From Aeromonas eucrenophila (lineage in GTDB: Bacteria; Pseudomonadota; Gammaproteobacteria; Enterobacterales; Aeromonadaceae), in the NCBI RefSeq assembly GCF_000819865.1, contig NZ_CDDF01000018.1, forward strand, positions 1 through 64,000: DNA of 64,000 nucleotides, given 5' to 3'. This document shows positions 34,365-41,676 of this stretch, piece by piece. Both the position numbers and the translations under genes were made by a program. Numbering within the stretch: position 1 is the stretch's first letter; each line of letters starts with the position of its first letter. The notes under the pieces were generated by a model. That model saw nothing but the letters and a program-made list of their open reading frames with translations. It did not search any database and was not told the origin of the DNA.

Positions 34365-34616
34365 ATGAATATGATCCCACGCAGTATCCTGCTGATCCTT
34401 TGTCTCTTTTCCACTTTTGGCTGGGCGGCACAGACGCGCCTCGACATGCCGGGGCTGATCAAGATGCTGCTGGCACAAGGGTATCACGACATTCGGGAAG
34501 TCGAGCTGGAAGGCGACAGATTCGAGGTCAGCACCCTGAATGCCAAGGAGCAGAAGGTGCGGCTCAGCGTCGATGCCTACACCGGCGAGATCACCCAGCA
34601 GAAAGAGGCCGATTAG
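34365..34616 (+). CDS. Small secreted PepSY protein
   Basis: It has 83 residues with a signal peptide (ILLILCLFSTFGWAAQ). The PepSY core reads VELEGDRFEVSTLNAKEQ then VRLSVDAYTGEITQQ. It diverges from the other PepSY gene, with a 63-base shared promoter region. Small periplasmic PepSY-type proteins are known to modulate neighbouring sensor kinases (for example FeuN on FeuPQ), so the same is inferred here. The terminator stem overlaps its stop codon. Confidence 0.8.
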   Translation: MNMIPRSILLILCLFSTFGWAAQTRLDMPGLIKMLLAQGYHDIREVELEGDRFEVSTLNAKEQKVRLSVDAYTGEITQQKEAD

Positions 34617-34627
34617 GCCTCTTTTTT
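34602..34627 (+). terminator. Terminator of the small PepSY gene
   Basis: Stem AAAGAGGCC/GGCCTCTTT with a 5-base loop and a T run. The stop codon TAG lies in the loop. It may also serve msrQ on the other strand. Confidence 0.85.
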
Positions 34628-34628
34628 G

Positions 34629-35297
34629 TTATGTGCGATCCACGCCGGTGAGCGGGGGACAGGCCTCTCTCAGGCGCTGGCGTTTCTGCTGCCACTGTCG
34701 CCAGGGCCGCAACAGCTTGTCGCGCCGCGGCACCAACAAGGCGCAGGCCAGCAGCAGATAGATGAGCGGCTCCTGCCAGCCGCTCTTGACCGACCACCAG
34801 TAGTGGATCGGCACCAGCAGGGCCACGGCGTAGATCCAGTTGTGCAGCCTCTGCCAGCTCGGGCCCATGGCCCGCAGCAGGGCCGGGATCGAGGTCAGAC
34901 TCAGCGCCGTCAACAGCAGCAGCGCTACCGCCCCCACCACTATGTAGTTGCGCTTCACCAGCTCGCCGCCGATCAAGCGCCAGTCGAACTGCAAATCCAG
35001 CCCCAGCCACACCATGAAGTGCAAGCCCGCCCAAGCCGCGCACCAGAGCCCGAGGGGACGGCGCAGCTTGATGAGCTGCCCCTGCCGCCAGCGCTTGGCG
35101 AGCGGCGACACCAGCAGGGTCAGCAGCAGCAGGTGCAGAGCGCCCTTGCCGAGGTAGTGGGTCAGCCCCTGTATCGGATCCCCCCCCAGCAGACCCGCCG
35201 GCACCGCATAGCCCAGCCAGAGCAGGAATCCCAGAGAGCCCAGGTGTACCAGCGCACGCAGCATGCCGATGTGGCGATTGGTCAGTCTCAGTGCCAT
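34629..35297 (-). CDS. msrQ: Heme-containing membrane subunit MsrQ
   Basis: It passes electrons from the respiratory chain to MsrP. It has 222 residues and five or six membrane spans in the YedZ/ferric-reductase-like pattern. Histidines that bind heme are expected in GLHFMVWLGLD, the LHNWIYAVALL segment and PIHYWW. It lies downstream of msrP but, unlike the usual tight spacing, is separated from it by a 170-base gap that contains a palindromic element. Confidence 0.92.
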   Translation of the reverse strand: MALRLTNRHIGMLRALVHLGSLGFLLWLGYAVPAGLLGGDPIQGLTHYLGKGALHLLLLTLLVSPLAKRWRQGQLIKLRRPLGLWCAAWAGLHFMVWLGLDLQFDWRLIGGELVKRNYIVVGAVALLLLTALSLTSIPALLRAMGPSWQRLHNWIYAVALLVPIHYWWSVKSGWQEPLIYLLLACALLVPRRDKLLRPWRQWQQKRQRLREACPPLTGVDRT

Positions 35298-35329
35298 GAG
35301 TTCGATTTCCTCTTTAAGTCCGCTTTTAA

Positions 35330-35472
35330 GAGCCTGTTCACGATCTGTCGCGAGAGGTCGTCAACAAGGTAAAGAGCAGCGCAGGAACCGGAGTGTGTAA
35401 ATACACATGAGATTTCGAGCAGCACATGAGCCTTGATCACGACCTCGCAGTAAGAGCGTGCACAGGTTCTCA
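35330..35472. mobile_element. 140-bp imperfect palindromic element (MITE-like) between msrP and msrQ
   Basis: The ends are inverted repeats: GAGCCTGTTCACGATCT on the left and, read from the other strand, GAACCTGTGCACGCTCT on the right. The match continues inward (GGTCGT..CAAGG in both) to a central palindrome TGTGTAAATACACA. The whole unit could fold as one long hairpin. It has no coding capacity. Its right end coincides with the msrP stop codon. No clear target-site duplication was seen. Confidence 0.65.
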
Positions 35473-36486
35473 ATACCACTTGCGCAAATCCATGCCCTGA
35501 TAGAGGGACGCCACCTCGTCACCGTAGCCGTTGAACAGCAGGGTGGGCTGGCGCTTGGCGCCGAAGATGCCGCCCTCGCCGATGAAGCGCTCGCTGGCCT
35601 GGCTCCAGCGCGGGTGATCCACCTGCGGATTGACGTTGGCATAGAAGCCATATTCATTCGGTGCCAGCAGATTCCAGGTCGTCGGTGGCATCTCCTCCAC
35701 CAGCCGGATGGAGACGATGCTCTTGATGCTCTTGAAGCCGTACTTCCAGGGCACCACCAGCCTGATGGGCGCCCCGTTCTGGGCCGGCAGCGTCTTGCCG
35801 TAGAGCCCCATCGCCAGGAAGGAGAGCGGGTGCATCGCCTCGTCCATGCGCAGCCCTTCCACATAGGGATAATCGATGCCGCCCCCGAGGTTGCTGGAGG
35901 CCTGCCCCGGCAACTGCTCGGGATCGTAGAGCGTCTCGAAGGCCACGAACTTGGCGCGACTGGTGGGTTCGGCGCGACGGATGAGATCGGCCAGGGCGAT
36001 GCCGCTCCAGGGCAGCACCATGGACCAGGCCTCCACGCAGCGCAGCCGGTAGATCCGCTCCTCCAGCTCGCTCTTGTTGATGAGATCCCACACATCCAGG
36101 GTGAAGGGCTTGGCCACCTCCCCCTCCACTTTGAGCGTCCAGGGCTCGGGCTTGAGGTAGTGGGCATTGCGAGCCGGATCCCCCTTGTCGGTGCCGAGCT
36201 CATAGAAGTTGTTGTGGGTGGTCGCCTTCTCCAACGGGGTGAGGGTCACTCCCTCCGGCCGGGCGGCGGCCTTGTAGTGAAGCGCCTTGGTGGCGGGGGC
36301 CGGGGCGGCTTTCTCATCGGAGAAGAGATCCAGCAGGCTGGCCTGGGCCGGGAAGGCCAGGCTGGCGGCGCCGGCACCCAGCCCAAGGCCAAGCCCCTTG
36401 AGGATGAGGCGGCGATCCTGATAGACGGCTTCCGGGGTGACATCCCGCTCGGTGGGGTGATGGGGGGTAGAACGCTTGATCAACAT
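35470..36486 (-). CDS. msrP: Periplasmic methionine sulfoxide reductase MsrP
   Basis: Molybdopterin enzyme that repairs oxidised methionine in periplasmic proteins, 338 residues. Twin-arginine signal [12 protein letters not shown]. The molybdenum-ligand cysteine lies in [31 protein letters not shown] and the C-terminal YGDEVASLY are family-typical. The start [10 protein letters not shown] is used in preference to ten extra upstream codons. The stop codon overlaps the palindromic element. Confidence 0.95.
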   Translation of the reverse strand: MLIKRSTPHHPTERDVTPEAVYQDRRLILKGLGLGLGAGAASLAFPAQASLLDLFSDEKAAPAPATKALHYKAAARPEGVTLTPLEKATTHNNFYELGTDKGDPARNAHYLKPEPWTLKVEGEVAKPFTLDVWDLINKSELEERIYRLRCVEAWSMVLPWSGIALADLIRRAEPTSRAKFVAFETLYDPEQLPGQASSNLGGGIDYPYVEGLRMDEAMHPLSFLAMGLYGKTLPAQNGAPIRLVVPWKYGFKSIKSIVSIRLVEEMPPTTWNLLAPNEYGFYANVNPQVDHPRWSQASERFIGEGGIFGAKRQPTLLFNGYGDEVASLYQGMDLRKWY

Positions 36487-36553
36487 GAAGAAACTCCCGG
36501 GGCTGTGAGGCAACATTCATAAGACCGGCCCCGGTGAGGTTTTATTTCACGGC

Positions 36554-36649
36554 TTACATCATCTGGTAGAGAGGCAGCGCCTTGGCCATGGTTCCAACCA
36601 GGAACAACAGGATGAACACCAGCAGAGGAACGATCACATTTGGCACCAT
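36554..36649 (-). CDS. 31-residue single-span membrane protein
   Basis: Read directly from the sequence. ATG at 36649, TAA at 36554; GGAG stands 8 bases upstream. The product is a hydrophobic helix (VIVPLLVFILLFLVGT) with a short basic then polar tail (KALPLYQMM). No family is recognised. The good ribosome site and single clean span favour a real microprotein gene, but conservation is untested. It diverges from the DUF1097 gene across a CRP-like site. Confidence 0.5.
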   Translation of the reverse strand: MVPNVIVPLLVFILLFLVGTMAKALPLYQMM

Positions 36650-36751
36650 CAGACTCACTCCATGAGCAGGACAGGGCCTCTAACTATGGTGCAGGGTCCA
36701 AGACGCCACCATGAATTTTTTTCGCGAGCGCAAGCGTATTCCCGAGTTGAA

Positions 36752-36773
36752 AAGAGTGACCAAGATCACACAC
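36752..36773. promoter_or_regulatory. CRP-like binding site
   Basis: AGTGACCAAGATCACA contains the perfect GTGA-N6-TCAC core at 36756-36769 with T/A-rich flanks. It is 79 bases upstream of the DUF1097 gene and about 100 upstream of the divergent microprotein gene, so cAMP-CRP could control either. Confidence 0.6.
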
Positions 36774-36851
36774 AATCCGGCCCCTGCTTGCCGCCCCTTC
36801 GCCGAAGGGTAGGCTGCCTCCTTTTCCAAATTCAACCACGAGAGTCATGTC

Positions 36852-37325
36852 ATGAGCCCATTGATCGCCATCGCCATCACGACCGGGATCCTCTCCGCCG
36901 TCTGGGGTGGATTGGCAGCCGCCCTCGGCCTCATCTCCTGGGTCGGCTTCCTCGGTTGCACCAGCTACTTCGCCTCGAGCGGCGGCTACAAGGCGCTGCT
37001 GCAGACCCTGCTGTGCAATGCGAGCGGCATGCTGTGGGCACTGGTGCTGATCCACGGGGAAAACTGGTGGGGTGCCGGCATGGCGGGCTATCTGATGACG
37101 GGAGCGGTGGCGACCCTGATGTGCGCCCAGGCCAAGCAGCGGTGGCTCGGCTACATCCCCGGCACCTTCGCCGGTTGCTGTGCCACCTTCGGGGCGGCCG
37201 GCGAGTGGCGGCTGATCCTGCCTTCCCTAGTGATCGGCGCTCTGTTCGGCTACCTGATGAAGGCGAGCGGCCTCTGGCTCTCCCGCAAGACCCAGGCCAC
37301 CACGGGTGTCACCGACCCCGCCTGA
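36852..37325 (+). CDS. DUF1097 (YcdZ-like) inner membrane protein
   Basis: It has 157 residues with four or five membrane spans and small residues throughout (GLISWVGFLGCTSYFASSGG, MLWALVLIHGENWWG, GTFAGCCATFGAAGEW). This pattern fits the DUF1097 family, which includes E. coli YcdZ; the function is unknown. It is a single-gene unit with its own terminator, preceded by a CRP-like site. Confidence 0.8.
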   Translation: MSPLIAIAITTGILSAVWGGLAAALGLISWVGFLGCTSYFASSGGYKALLQTLLCNASGMLWALVLIHGENWWGAGMAGYLMTGAVATLMCAQAKQRWLGYIPGTFAGCCATFGAAGEWRLILPSLVIGALFGYLMKASGLWLSRKTQATTGVTDPA

Positions 37326-37357
37326 TCCTTGATGCGAATACTCTGTTGCTGAATAGC

Positions 37358-37391
37358 AAAACGCCCTGACCACTGTGGTCAGGGCGTTTTC
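37358..37391. terminator. Shared terminator of the DUF1097 gene and glrR
   Basis: Perfect stem AAAACGCCCTGACC/GGTCAGGGCGTTTT with a 5-base loop; T4 on both strands. It lies between two convergent stop codons. Confidence 0.88.
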
Positions 37392-37406
37392 TGTTTGCCC
37401 TTCAGA

Positions 37407-38687
37407 TCAGTTCTTCAGCTTGAAGTTCGCCGCCTCTATGCCGTGCCGGTTCAACAGCTTGTAGAAGTCGGTGCGGTTGCGTCCCGCCATGTTCGCCGCC
37501 AGGGTCACGTTCCCCTCGGTGGTGCGCAGCAGCCGGATCAGATACTCCTTCTCGAACTCGGCGCGCGCCTCGTTGAACGAGGGGATGCCGCCGACACCGC
37601 CGCTCAGCGCCGACTCCACCATGGCGGCGCCGATCACCGGGCTGCAGCAGAGGCTGGCAAGCTGCTCCACCACCCCGCAGAGCTGGCGCACGTTGCCGGG
37701 CCAGGCCGCGGCCGCCAGCAGGGCCAGTGCCTCCGGCGAGAAGCCGAGGGCGGCGCAGTTGTCATGGCGGCTACGATAGTCGTCGAGGGCCTGGCGAGCG
37801 AGCAGCGGTATGTCCTCGCTGCGGGCGCTCAAGGGAGGTAGGGTGATATTCGCCACGTTGAGGCGGTAGAAGAGATCCTCCCGAAAACGCCCCTCCTCCA
37901 TGGCCGTCACCAGATCCTGATGGCTGGAGCTGATGACCCTGACCTCGGCGGTGCCCTGACCGTACTCCGCCAGCACCTGCAGCAACTTGGCCTGCAGCGA
38001 CTCCGACAGATTGCCTATCTCGTCCAGGAAGAGGGTGGCCCCCTTCGCCTCGGCGAACAGGCCCGACTGTCCATCCTCCCCAAACAGCTGCAAGTCCAGC
38101 ACCGGCCAGGGCAGGGCGGCGCAGTTGATGGTGTGCAGCGGCTTGTCCCGCCGGTTGCTGGCCTGGTGCAAGGCCTGGGCCATCACCCCTTTCCCCGAGC
38201 CGGAGGGGCCCAGGATCAAGACAGGTACCTCCATGGTGGCGATGTTGCTCGCCTGGATCAGCAGCTGCTCCATCTGCGGATTGCGGGTCAGGATGAGGGA
38301 CTGCCACTCCTGCTGCTGTTTGGGGCGGGTCAGGCTCAGGGCATGTTCTATGGTGACCAGCAGCTCATCCTTGTCGATGGGCTTGGTGAGAAAGCTGAAT
38401 ACCCCGGAGCGGGTCGCCTGGATGGCATCCGGGATGGTGCCATGAGCAGTCATGATGATGACCGGCATGCCAAGCCACTGGGCCTGGATCCGCTCGAACA
38501 GTTCCAGCCCGTCCATGCCCCCCATGCGCAGATCGCTGAGCACCAGATCGGCCCGCTGCTGGCGCAGCCTGTCCAGCGCCCCTTCGGCGCTATCGGCGGT
38601 GTCCACCTCGTAGCCCTGACTGCGCAGGCGCATGCTCATCAGTTTGAGCAGGCTGGCATCATCATCGACCAGCAGGATGCGACTCAT
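37407..38687 (-). CDS. glrR: GlrR-type response regulator lacking the GAFTGA motif
   Basis: It has 426 residues. Receiver with phosphoacceptor D52 (LVLSDLRMGGMDG), AAA+ domain with Walker A GPSGSGKGV and Walker B LFLDEIGN, and Fis-type helix-turn-helix NVTLAANMAGRNRTDFYKLL. Normally LFG is followed by a loop with GAFTGA, which contacts sigma54. Here LFGEDGQSGLFAEAKGATLF runs straight on; about 12 residues with that loop are missing. It should therefore not work on sigma54 in the usual way. It is the last gene of glrK-qseG-glrR. Confidence 0.92.
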   Translation of the reverse strand: MSRILLVDDDASLLKLMSMRLRSQGYEVDTADSAEGALDRLRQQRADLVLSDLRMGGMDGLELFERIQAQWLGMPVIIMTAHGTIPDAIQATRSGVFSFLTKPIDKDELLVTIEHALSLTRPKQQQEWQSLILTRNPQMEQLLIQASNIATMEVPVLILGPSGSGKGVMAQALHQASNRRDKPLHTINCAALPWPVLDLQLFGEDGQSGLFAEAKGATLFLDEIGNLSESLQAKLLQVLAEYGQGTAEVRVISSSHQDLVTAMEEGRFREDLFYRLNVANITLPPLSARSEDIPLLARQALDDYRSRHDNCAALGFSPEALALLAAAAWPGNVRQLCGVVEQLASLCCSPVIGAAMVESALSGGVGGIPSFNEARAEFEKEYLIRLLRTTEGNVTLAANMAGRNRTDFYKLLNRHGIEAANFKLKN

Positions 38688-38727
38688 GCTTGTACTCCTT
38701 CCTCGCCCAAGGCGGTATTGGCGGCCA

Positions 38728-39234
38728 TCATGGCTTGGCTCCGCCATTGAGCTTACGCTGATTCAGCTGCTCGTCGATGGCGGTGAGCTGTTCTATCTGG
38801 CGACGCAACCGCTGCACCTCCTGACTCTGATCCGTGCGTCGGCTGTCGCGGGCCAGCAGCTCCTCACCGAGGGCGATCCAGCTGCGCAGGAAGGCCTGGG
38901 CATCCAGCCCGAGCTCAGGCAGCAGAGACTTGAGCCTGTCCAGCCCGGCCCGGCGATTTGCCACCGATTCGGACGGGTGGGTGTTGACCATGGCGAGGCT
39001 GACCCGGCTCTCGAGATCGGTGGCGCCACTCAGACGCTGGCGCTCCTGCACCCGTTGCTGGGGGTGACTGGCCAGCAGCCAGTCCGAGTATTGCAGGCGT
39101 ACCTGCATCTCTTTGTTGGCAAATTCCATCCGCTTGGCGACGGCCTGATCCGAGGGATCCGTCAGGCCGGAATGCGGCAACAGGGAGCAGCCTGAGAGCA
39201 GGCTCATCAATACGGGAATAAAAAATCGTTTCAT
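38728..39234 (-). CDS. qseG: QseG-type outer membrane lipoprotein
   Basis: It has 168 residues. Signal peptide MKRFFIPVLMSLLSGC with lipobox LSGC, so it is lipid-anchored. Helical body and a C-terminal coiled-coil (SQEVQRLRRQIEQLTAIDEQ). Position between glrK and glrR as in E. coli, where QseG binds and stimulates GlrK (QseE). An old glrK stop (39243-39245, in the degenerate tail) is only 9 bases upstream of its start codon. Confidence 0.88.
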   Translation of the reverse strand: MKRFFIPVLMSLLSGCSLLPHSGLTDPSDQAVAKRMEFANKEMQVRLQYSDWLLASHPQQRVQERQRLSGATDLESRVSLAMVNTHPSESVANRRAGLDRLKSLLPELGLDAQAFLRSWIALGEELLARDSRRTDQSQEVQRLRRQIEQLTAIDEQLNQRKLNGGAKP

Positions 39235-39240
39235 CTTTGG

Positions 39241-39331
39241 CTTCACTTCAGCGTCAACCGGGAACAGGCATCCGCCTGCTCATCTTTAATCAGTGTCATT
39301 GCCCAGGCTCTGGGCCATCTCATCCAAGGCC
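39241..39331 (-). repeat. Diverged second copy of the 3' end of glrK
   Basis: Offset by 89 bases from the true glrK end, this segment repeats its last bases. On the minus strand it reads GATGAGCAGGCGGATG, CGGTTGACGCTGAAGTGA against the same motifs in glrK, giving KDEQADACSRLTLK-stop beside glrK EDEQADVCFRLTLK-stop. Further in, AGCCTGGG and ATGGCC are shared. A 2-base shift separates the two halves, so it is not one frame. Confidence 0.8.
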
Positions 39332-40732
39332 TCATTTCAGCGTCAGCCGGAAGCAGACATCCGCCTGCTCATCCTCGATCAGCGTCAGCTCTCCCCCCAG
39401 GCTCATGGCCGATTCGCGGGCGATGGAGAGGCCCATCCCGGAGCCTTTCAACAGGCCATGGCGCACCGTGCTGCCCTGCTCGAACGGCTCGAAGATCCGT
39501 TCCCGCTCGGCCAGCGGGATGCTGGGGCCCTCGTTGGCCACCTCCAGCCAGCTGCCATTGGCATCCTGGCCGGCACGGATCCAGACTCGACCGCCCTTGG
39601 CGCCGTAGCTGACCGCGTTGGAAAACAGGTTGTCGAGTATGAGGCGCAGACGATAGGGCTCGGCCTGCAGAACGATGGGCTCGGGCGGCAAGTGTACACT
39701 GATTTGTTTGGATTCCAGCGCCAACCGGTATTCTGCCGACAGTTCAAGCAGCAAGGGGGTCAGCGGCACCGGCGTCAGGCTGAAGGCCTCCTGCTGGCTG
39801 AGGCGGTTGAAATCGAGCAGCCGCTCGATCAGGGTCTGCAGCCGACGGCTGTTCTCCTCCAGCATCTGGCAGATCTCCTGCTGATCCCCGTTGAGGGGCC
39901 CCATCAACTGCTCGGACAACAGATCCGCTCCCTCCCTCAGCACCGCCAGCGGCGTCTTCAGCTCGTGGGAGACATGACGCAGGAACTGATACTTCTGCTG
40001 CTCCAGCTCCTTGAGCTTGTCGTGCAGCCAGCCGATCCGCTCCCCCAGCAACACCAGCTCGGCGGGGCCATCCACCGGTCGCTTGTCCGGCTCTATGCCG
40101 GCCCCCAGGCTCAGGATCCGCGACTCAATCTGACGCACGGGGTGGATGATGAGGTAGGTAAACAGCAGGATCAGCAGCAGGCTGAGCACCGCCACGAAGC
40201 TGCTGATCCACCAGATCTCCGTTCTCAGCTCGGCGATGGCCGCCCGCATACGCACCACGTGCTCATCCACCTGGCTGCGGGTGATCACCTCCAGCTGCTG
40301 GTTTGACTCGTTGAACCGATCGAATTGGGGGCTGGTCGCCTCGGTCTTGGCCCTGGCCAGATCCTGCAAGCCGTCTAGCCAGCTCAGGGCGGTGTCGAGA
40401 TCCCCATAGACGGCGGCATCCGGAATGGATTGCCGATGGACCTCGAGCAGCTCGCGATAGCGCGCCAGCTGCTGCCGATAGGTGTCGAGGATGCGCTCGT
40501 CCCCCAGCACCGCATAGCGGCGCAGGGTGCGTTCCAGATCGATGGCCTGGGTGGTGAGCAGGGTCGCCCGGCGGGTATCCCGGACCGCGCGCTCCACCTC
40601 GTCGCTGGTGAGCTGGCTCAGGTGGGAGAGGGCCTGACTGTCGTGCCAGATCATGCCTCCCAGGGGCATCAGGACCAACACGAAGCCCATCAATACCACC
40701 TGGAGCAGGGAACGCGGCCGAACCTTGGTCAT
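39332..40732 (-). CDS. glrK: Sensor histidine kinase GlrK (QseE)
   Basis: It has 466 residues (E. coli 475) from MTKVRPRSLLQVVLMGFVLV. First span near 9-28, periplasmic helical domain (about 30-165), second span near 170-195, H box HVSHELKTPLAVL, N and G boxes (LDNLFSNAVSY, GSGMGLSIA). Orthology rests on sequence and the qseG-glrR neighbours. A longer start 12 codons up (MLAPQDEERL) is possible. The 3' end is repeated downstream. Confidence 0.92.
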   Translation of the reverse strand: MTKVRPRSLLQVVLMGFVLVLMPLGGMIWHDSQALSHLSQLTSDEVERAVRDTRRATLLTTQAIDLERTLRRYAVLGDERILDTYRQQLARYRELLEVHRQSIPDAAVYGDLDTALSWLDGLQDLARAKTEATSPQFDRFNESNQQLEVITRSQVDEHVVRMRAAIAELRTEIWWISSFVAVLSLLLILLFTYLIIHPVRQIESRILSLGAGIEPDKRPVDGPAELVLLGERIGWLHDKLKELEQQKYQFLRHVSHELKTPLAVLREGADLLSEQLMGPLNGDQQEICQMLEENSRRLQTLIERLLDFNRLSQQEAFSLTPVPLTPLLLELSAEYRLALESKQISVHLPPEPIVLQAEPYRLRLILDNLFSNAVSYGAKGGRVWIRAGQDANGSWLEVANEGPSIPLAERERIFEPFEQGSTVRHGLLKGSGMGLSIARESAMSLGGELTLIEDEQADVCFRLTLK

Positions 40733-40784
40733 CTCGAACAGTCTCTCTTCATCTTGGGGGGCCAGCATATCCGCACTCCCCCAA

Positions 40785-40814
40785 AAAGCAAAACCGGCCA
40801 AGAGGCCGGTTTGG
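40785..40814 (-). terminator. Terminator of the 30-residue protein gene
   Basis: Stem AAACCGGCC/GGCCGGTTT with an AAGA loop. On the minus strand it is followed by TTTTGCTTTTT. It separates the microprotein gene at 40834 from glrK. Confidence 0.85.
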
Positions 40815-40833
40815 TTGCATTCGGGAACAGGCG

Positions 40834-40926
40834 TCACGCCAGACCGACGGATGCCACACAGATGATCAGTATCACGGCGAGGGCCCCGGAGGCGGTCAAC
40901 AGCGCCCATTTCAGCTCCACACTCAT
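40834..40926 (-). CDS. 30-residue single-span membrane protein
   Basis: Found by direct reading. ATG at 40926, TGA at 40834, preceded by an excellent GGAGG 5 bases upstream. The product begins MSVELKWALLTASGALAVIL and is one hydrophobic helix. It has its own terminator immediately downstream and a palindrome upstream, so it looks like a complete, independently controlled gene. No family recognised; location upstream of glrK may be incidental. Confidence 0.65.
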   Translation of the reverse strand: MSVELKWALLTASGALAVILIICVASVGLA

Positions 40927-40973
40927 ACGAACCTCCTTTTTTTACCAATCAGAGTTGGATCACAGTAGATAAA

Positions 40974-40991
40974 ACTATGTTAATTCATAGT
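40974..40991. promoter_or_regulatory. 18-bp perfect palindrome, possible operator
   Basis: ACTATGTTAATTCATAGT is a perfect inverted repeat. It lies 48 bases upstream of the microprotein gene, within a plausible TTTACT/TATCTA promoter on the minus strand (17-base spacer), and 63 bases upstream of the divergent HPPK-like gene. Operator function is inferred from symmetry and position. Confidence 0.5.
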
Positions 40992-41053
40992 AAATCCGAT
41001 AACCGTGAGCTGCGTATATATTTCAGACGAGCCCAACTCTAGAAAGGGAAAGC

Positions 41054-41602
41054 ATGTTCTACCTGTGTAGCATTGGATCGAATCTTGACCCCGTCCAGCA
41101 CGTCAGCCAGGCCGTGGGAGAATTGCTGGCGCGCTTCGGCCACCTGCGGCTGAGCTCGGTGATCCAGACCAAGCCGGTGGGCATGCGCTCGTCCCATGAC
41201 TTCCTCAACTGCCTGCTCGTCGTCGAGAGCGAACTCTCGGCGTCCCAGCTGAAGGCCGAGTTCGTCACCATGGAGCTGACCCACGGCCGGGATCGCAGCA
41301 ACCCGCTGTGCAAGGTGACGGACAGGCCGCTCGACATCGACATCCTGGCCAGCGCCCCCCTCGACAGCTTCGCCGCGGCCGAGGTGGACGCCTATCTCGG
41401 CGAGCTGCTGGCCGAGCTGTATGAACGGCGCTCGGTGCAGGCCCACAAGGTGGCGCTGCGCCTGCCGACCAGCAAGGTGTTTGCCGAGCAGATCTTTGGT
41501 CACGAGAGCGTCGAGCTCTGGTCCCATGCCGATGACCGCCAGGGTCTGGGCAGTCTCCCCCTCACGACGGATCCCCGCCCTGCCCCTCCCCGCCATCAGT
41601 AA
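41054..41602 (+). CDS. HPPK (FolK)-like protein
   Basis: It has 182 residues. The first ~125 resemble 6-hydroxymethyl-7,8-dihydropterin pyrophosphokinase: IGSNLDPVQHVSQAV at the start, KPVGMRSSHDFLNC, and the RPLDIDILA motif, which includes the conserved aspartates. The C-terminal extension after the core is low in conservation. The main chromosomal folK is usually next to panB/pcnB, so this is probably a paralog. It faces folM, which also acts on pterins, suggesting a shared pterin role. Confidence 0.82.
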   Translation: MFYLCSIGSNLDPVQHVSQAVGELLARFGHLRLSSVIQTKPVGMRSSHDFLNCLLVVESELSASQLKAEFVTMELTHGRDRSNPLCKVTDRPLDIDILASAPLDSFAAAEVDAYLGELLAELYERRSVQAHKVALRLPTSKVFAEQIFGHESVELWSHADDRQGLGSLPLTTDPRPAPPRHQ

Positions 41603-41606
41603 CCGG

Positions 41607-41676
41607 GATGACAACGAGGCCCCGGCCAGCCTCCACCCGATACACTTTTCCCTCGTCGTCATCGGCAGCCTAGGGC
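41607..41676 (-). repeat. Diverged second copy of the 3' end of folM
   Basis: Offset by 73 bases, the first ~40 bases repeat the folM end. On the minus strand they translate as RVEAGRGLVVI beside folM RVDGGRALAVI, in the same reading frame. The copy has lost the stop codon and runs on toward the HPPK-like gene. The rest of the segment shows no obvious match. Confidence 0.7.
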
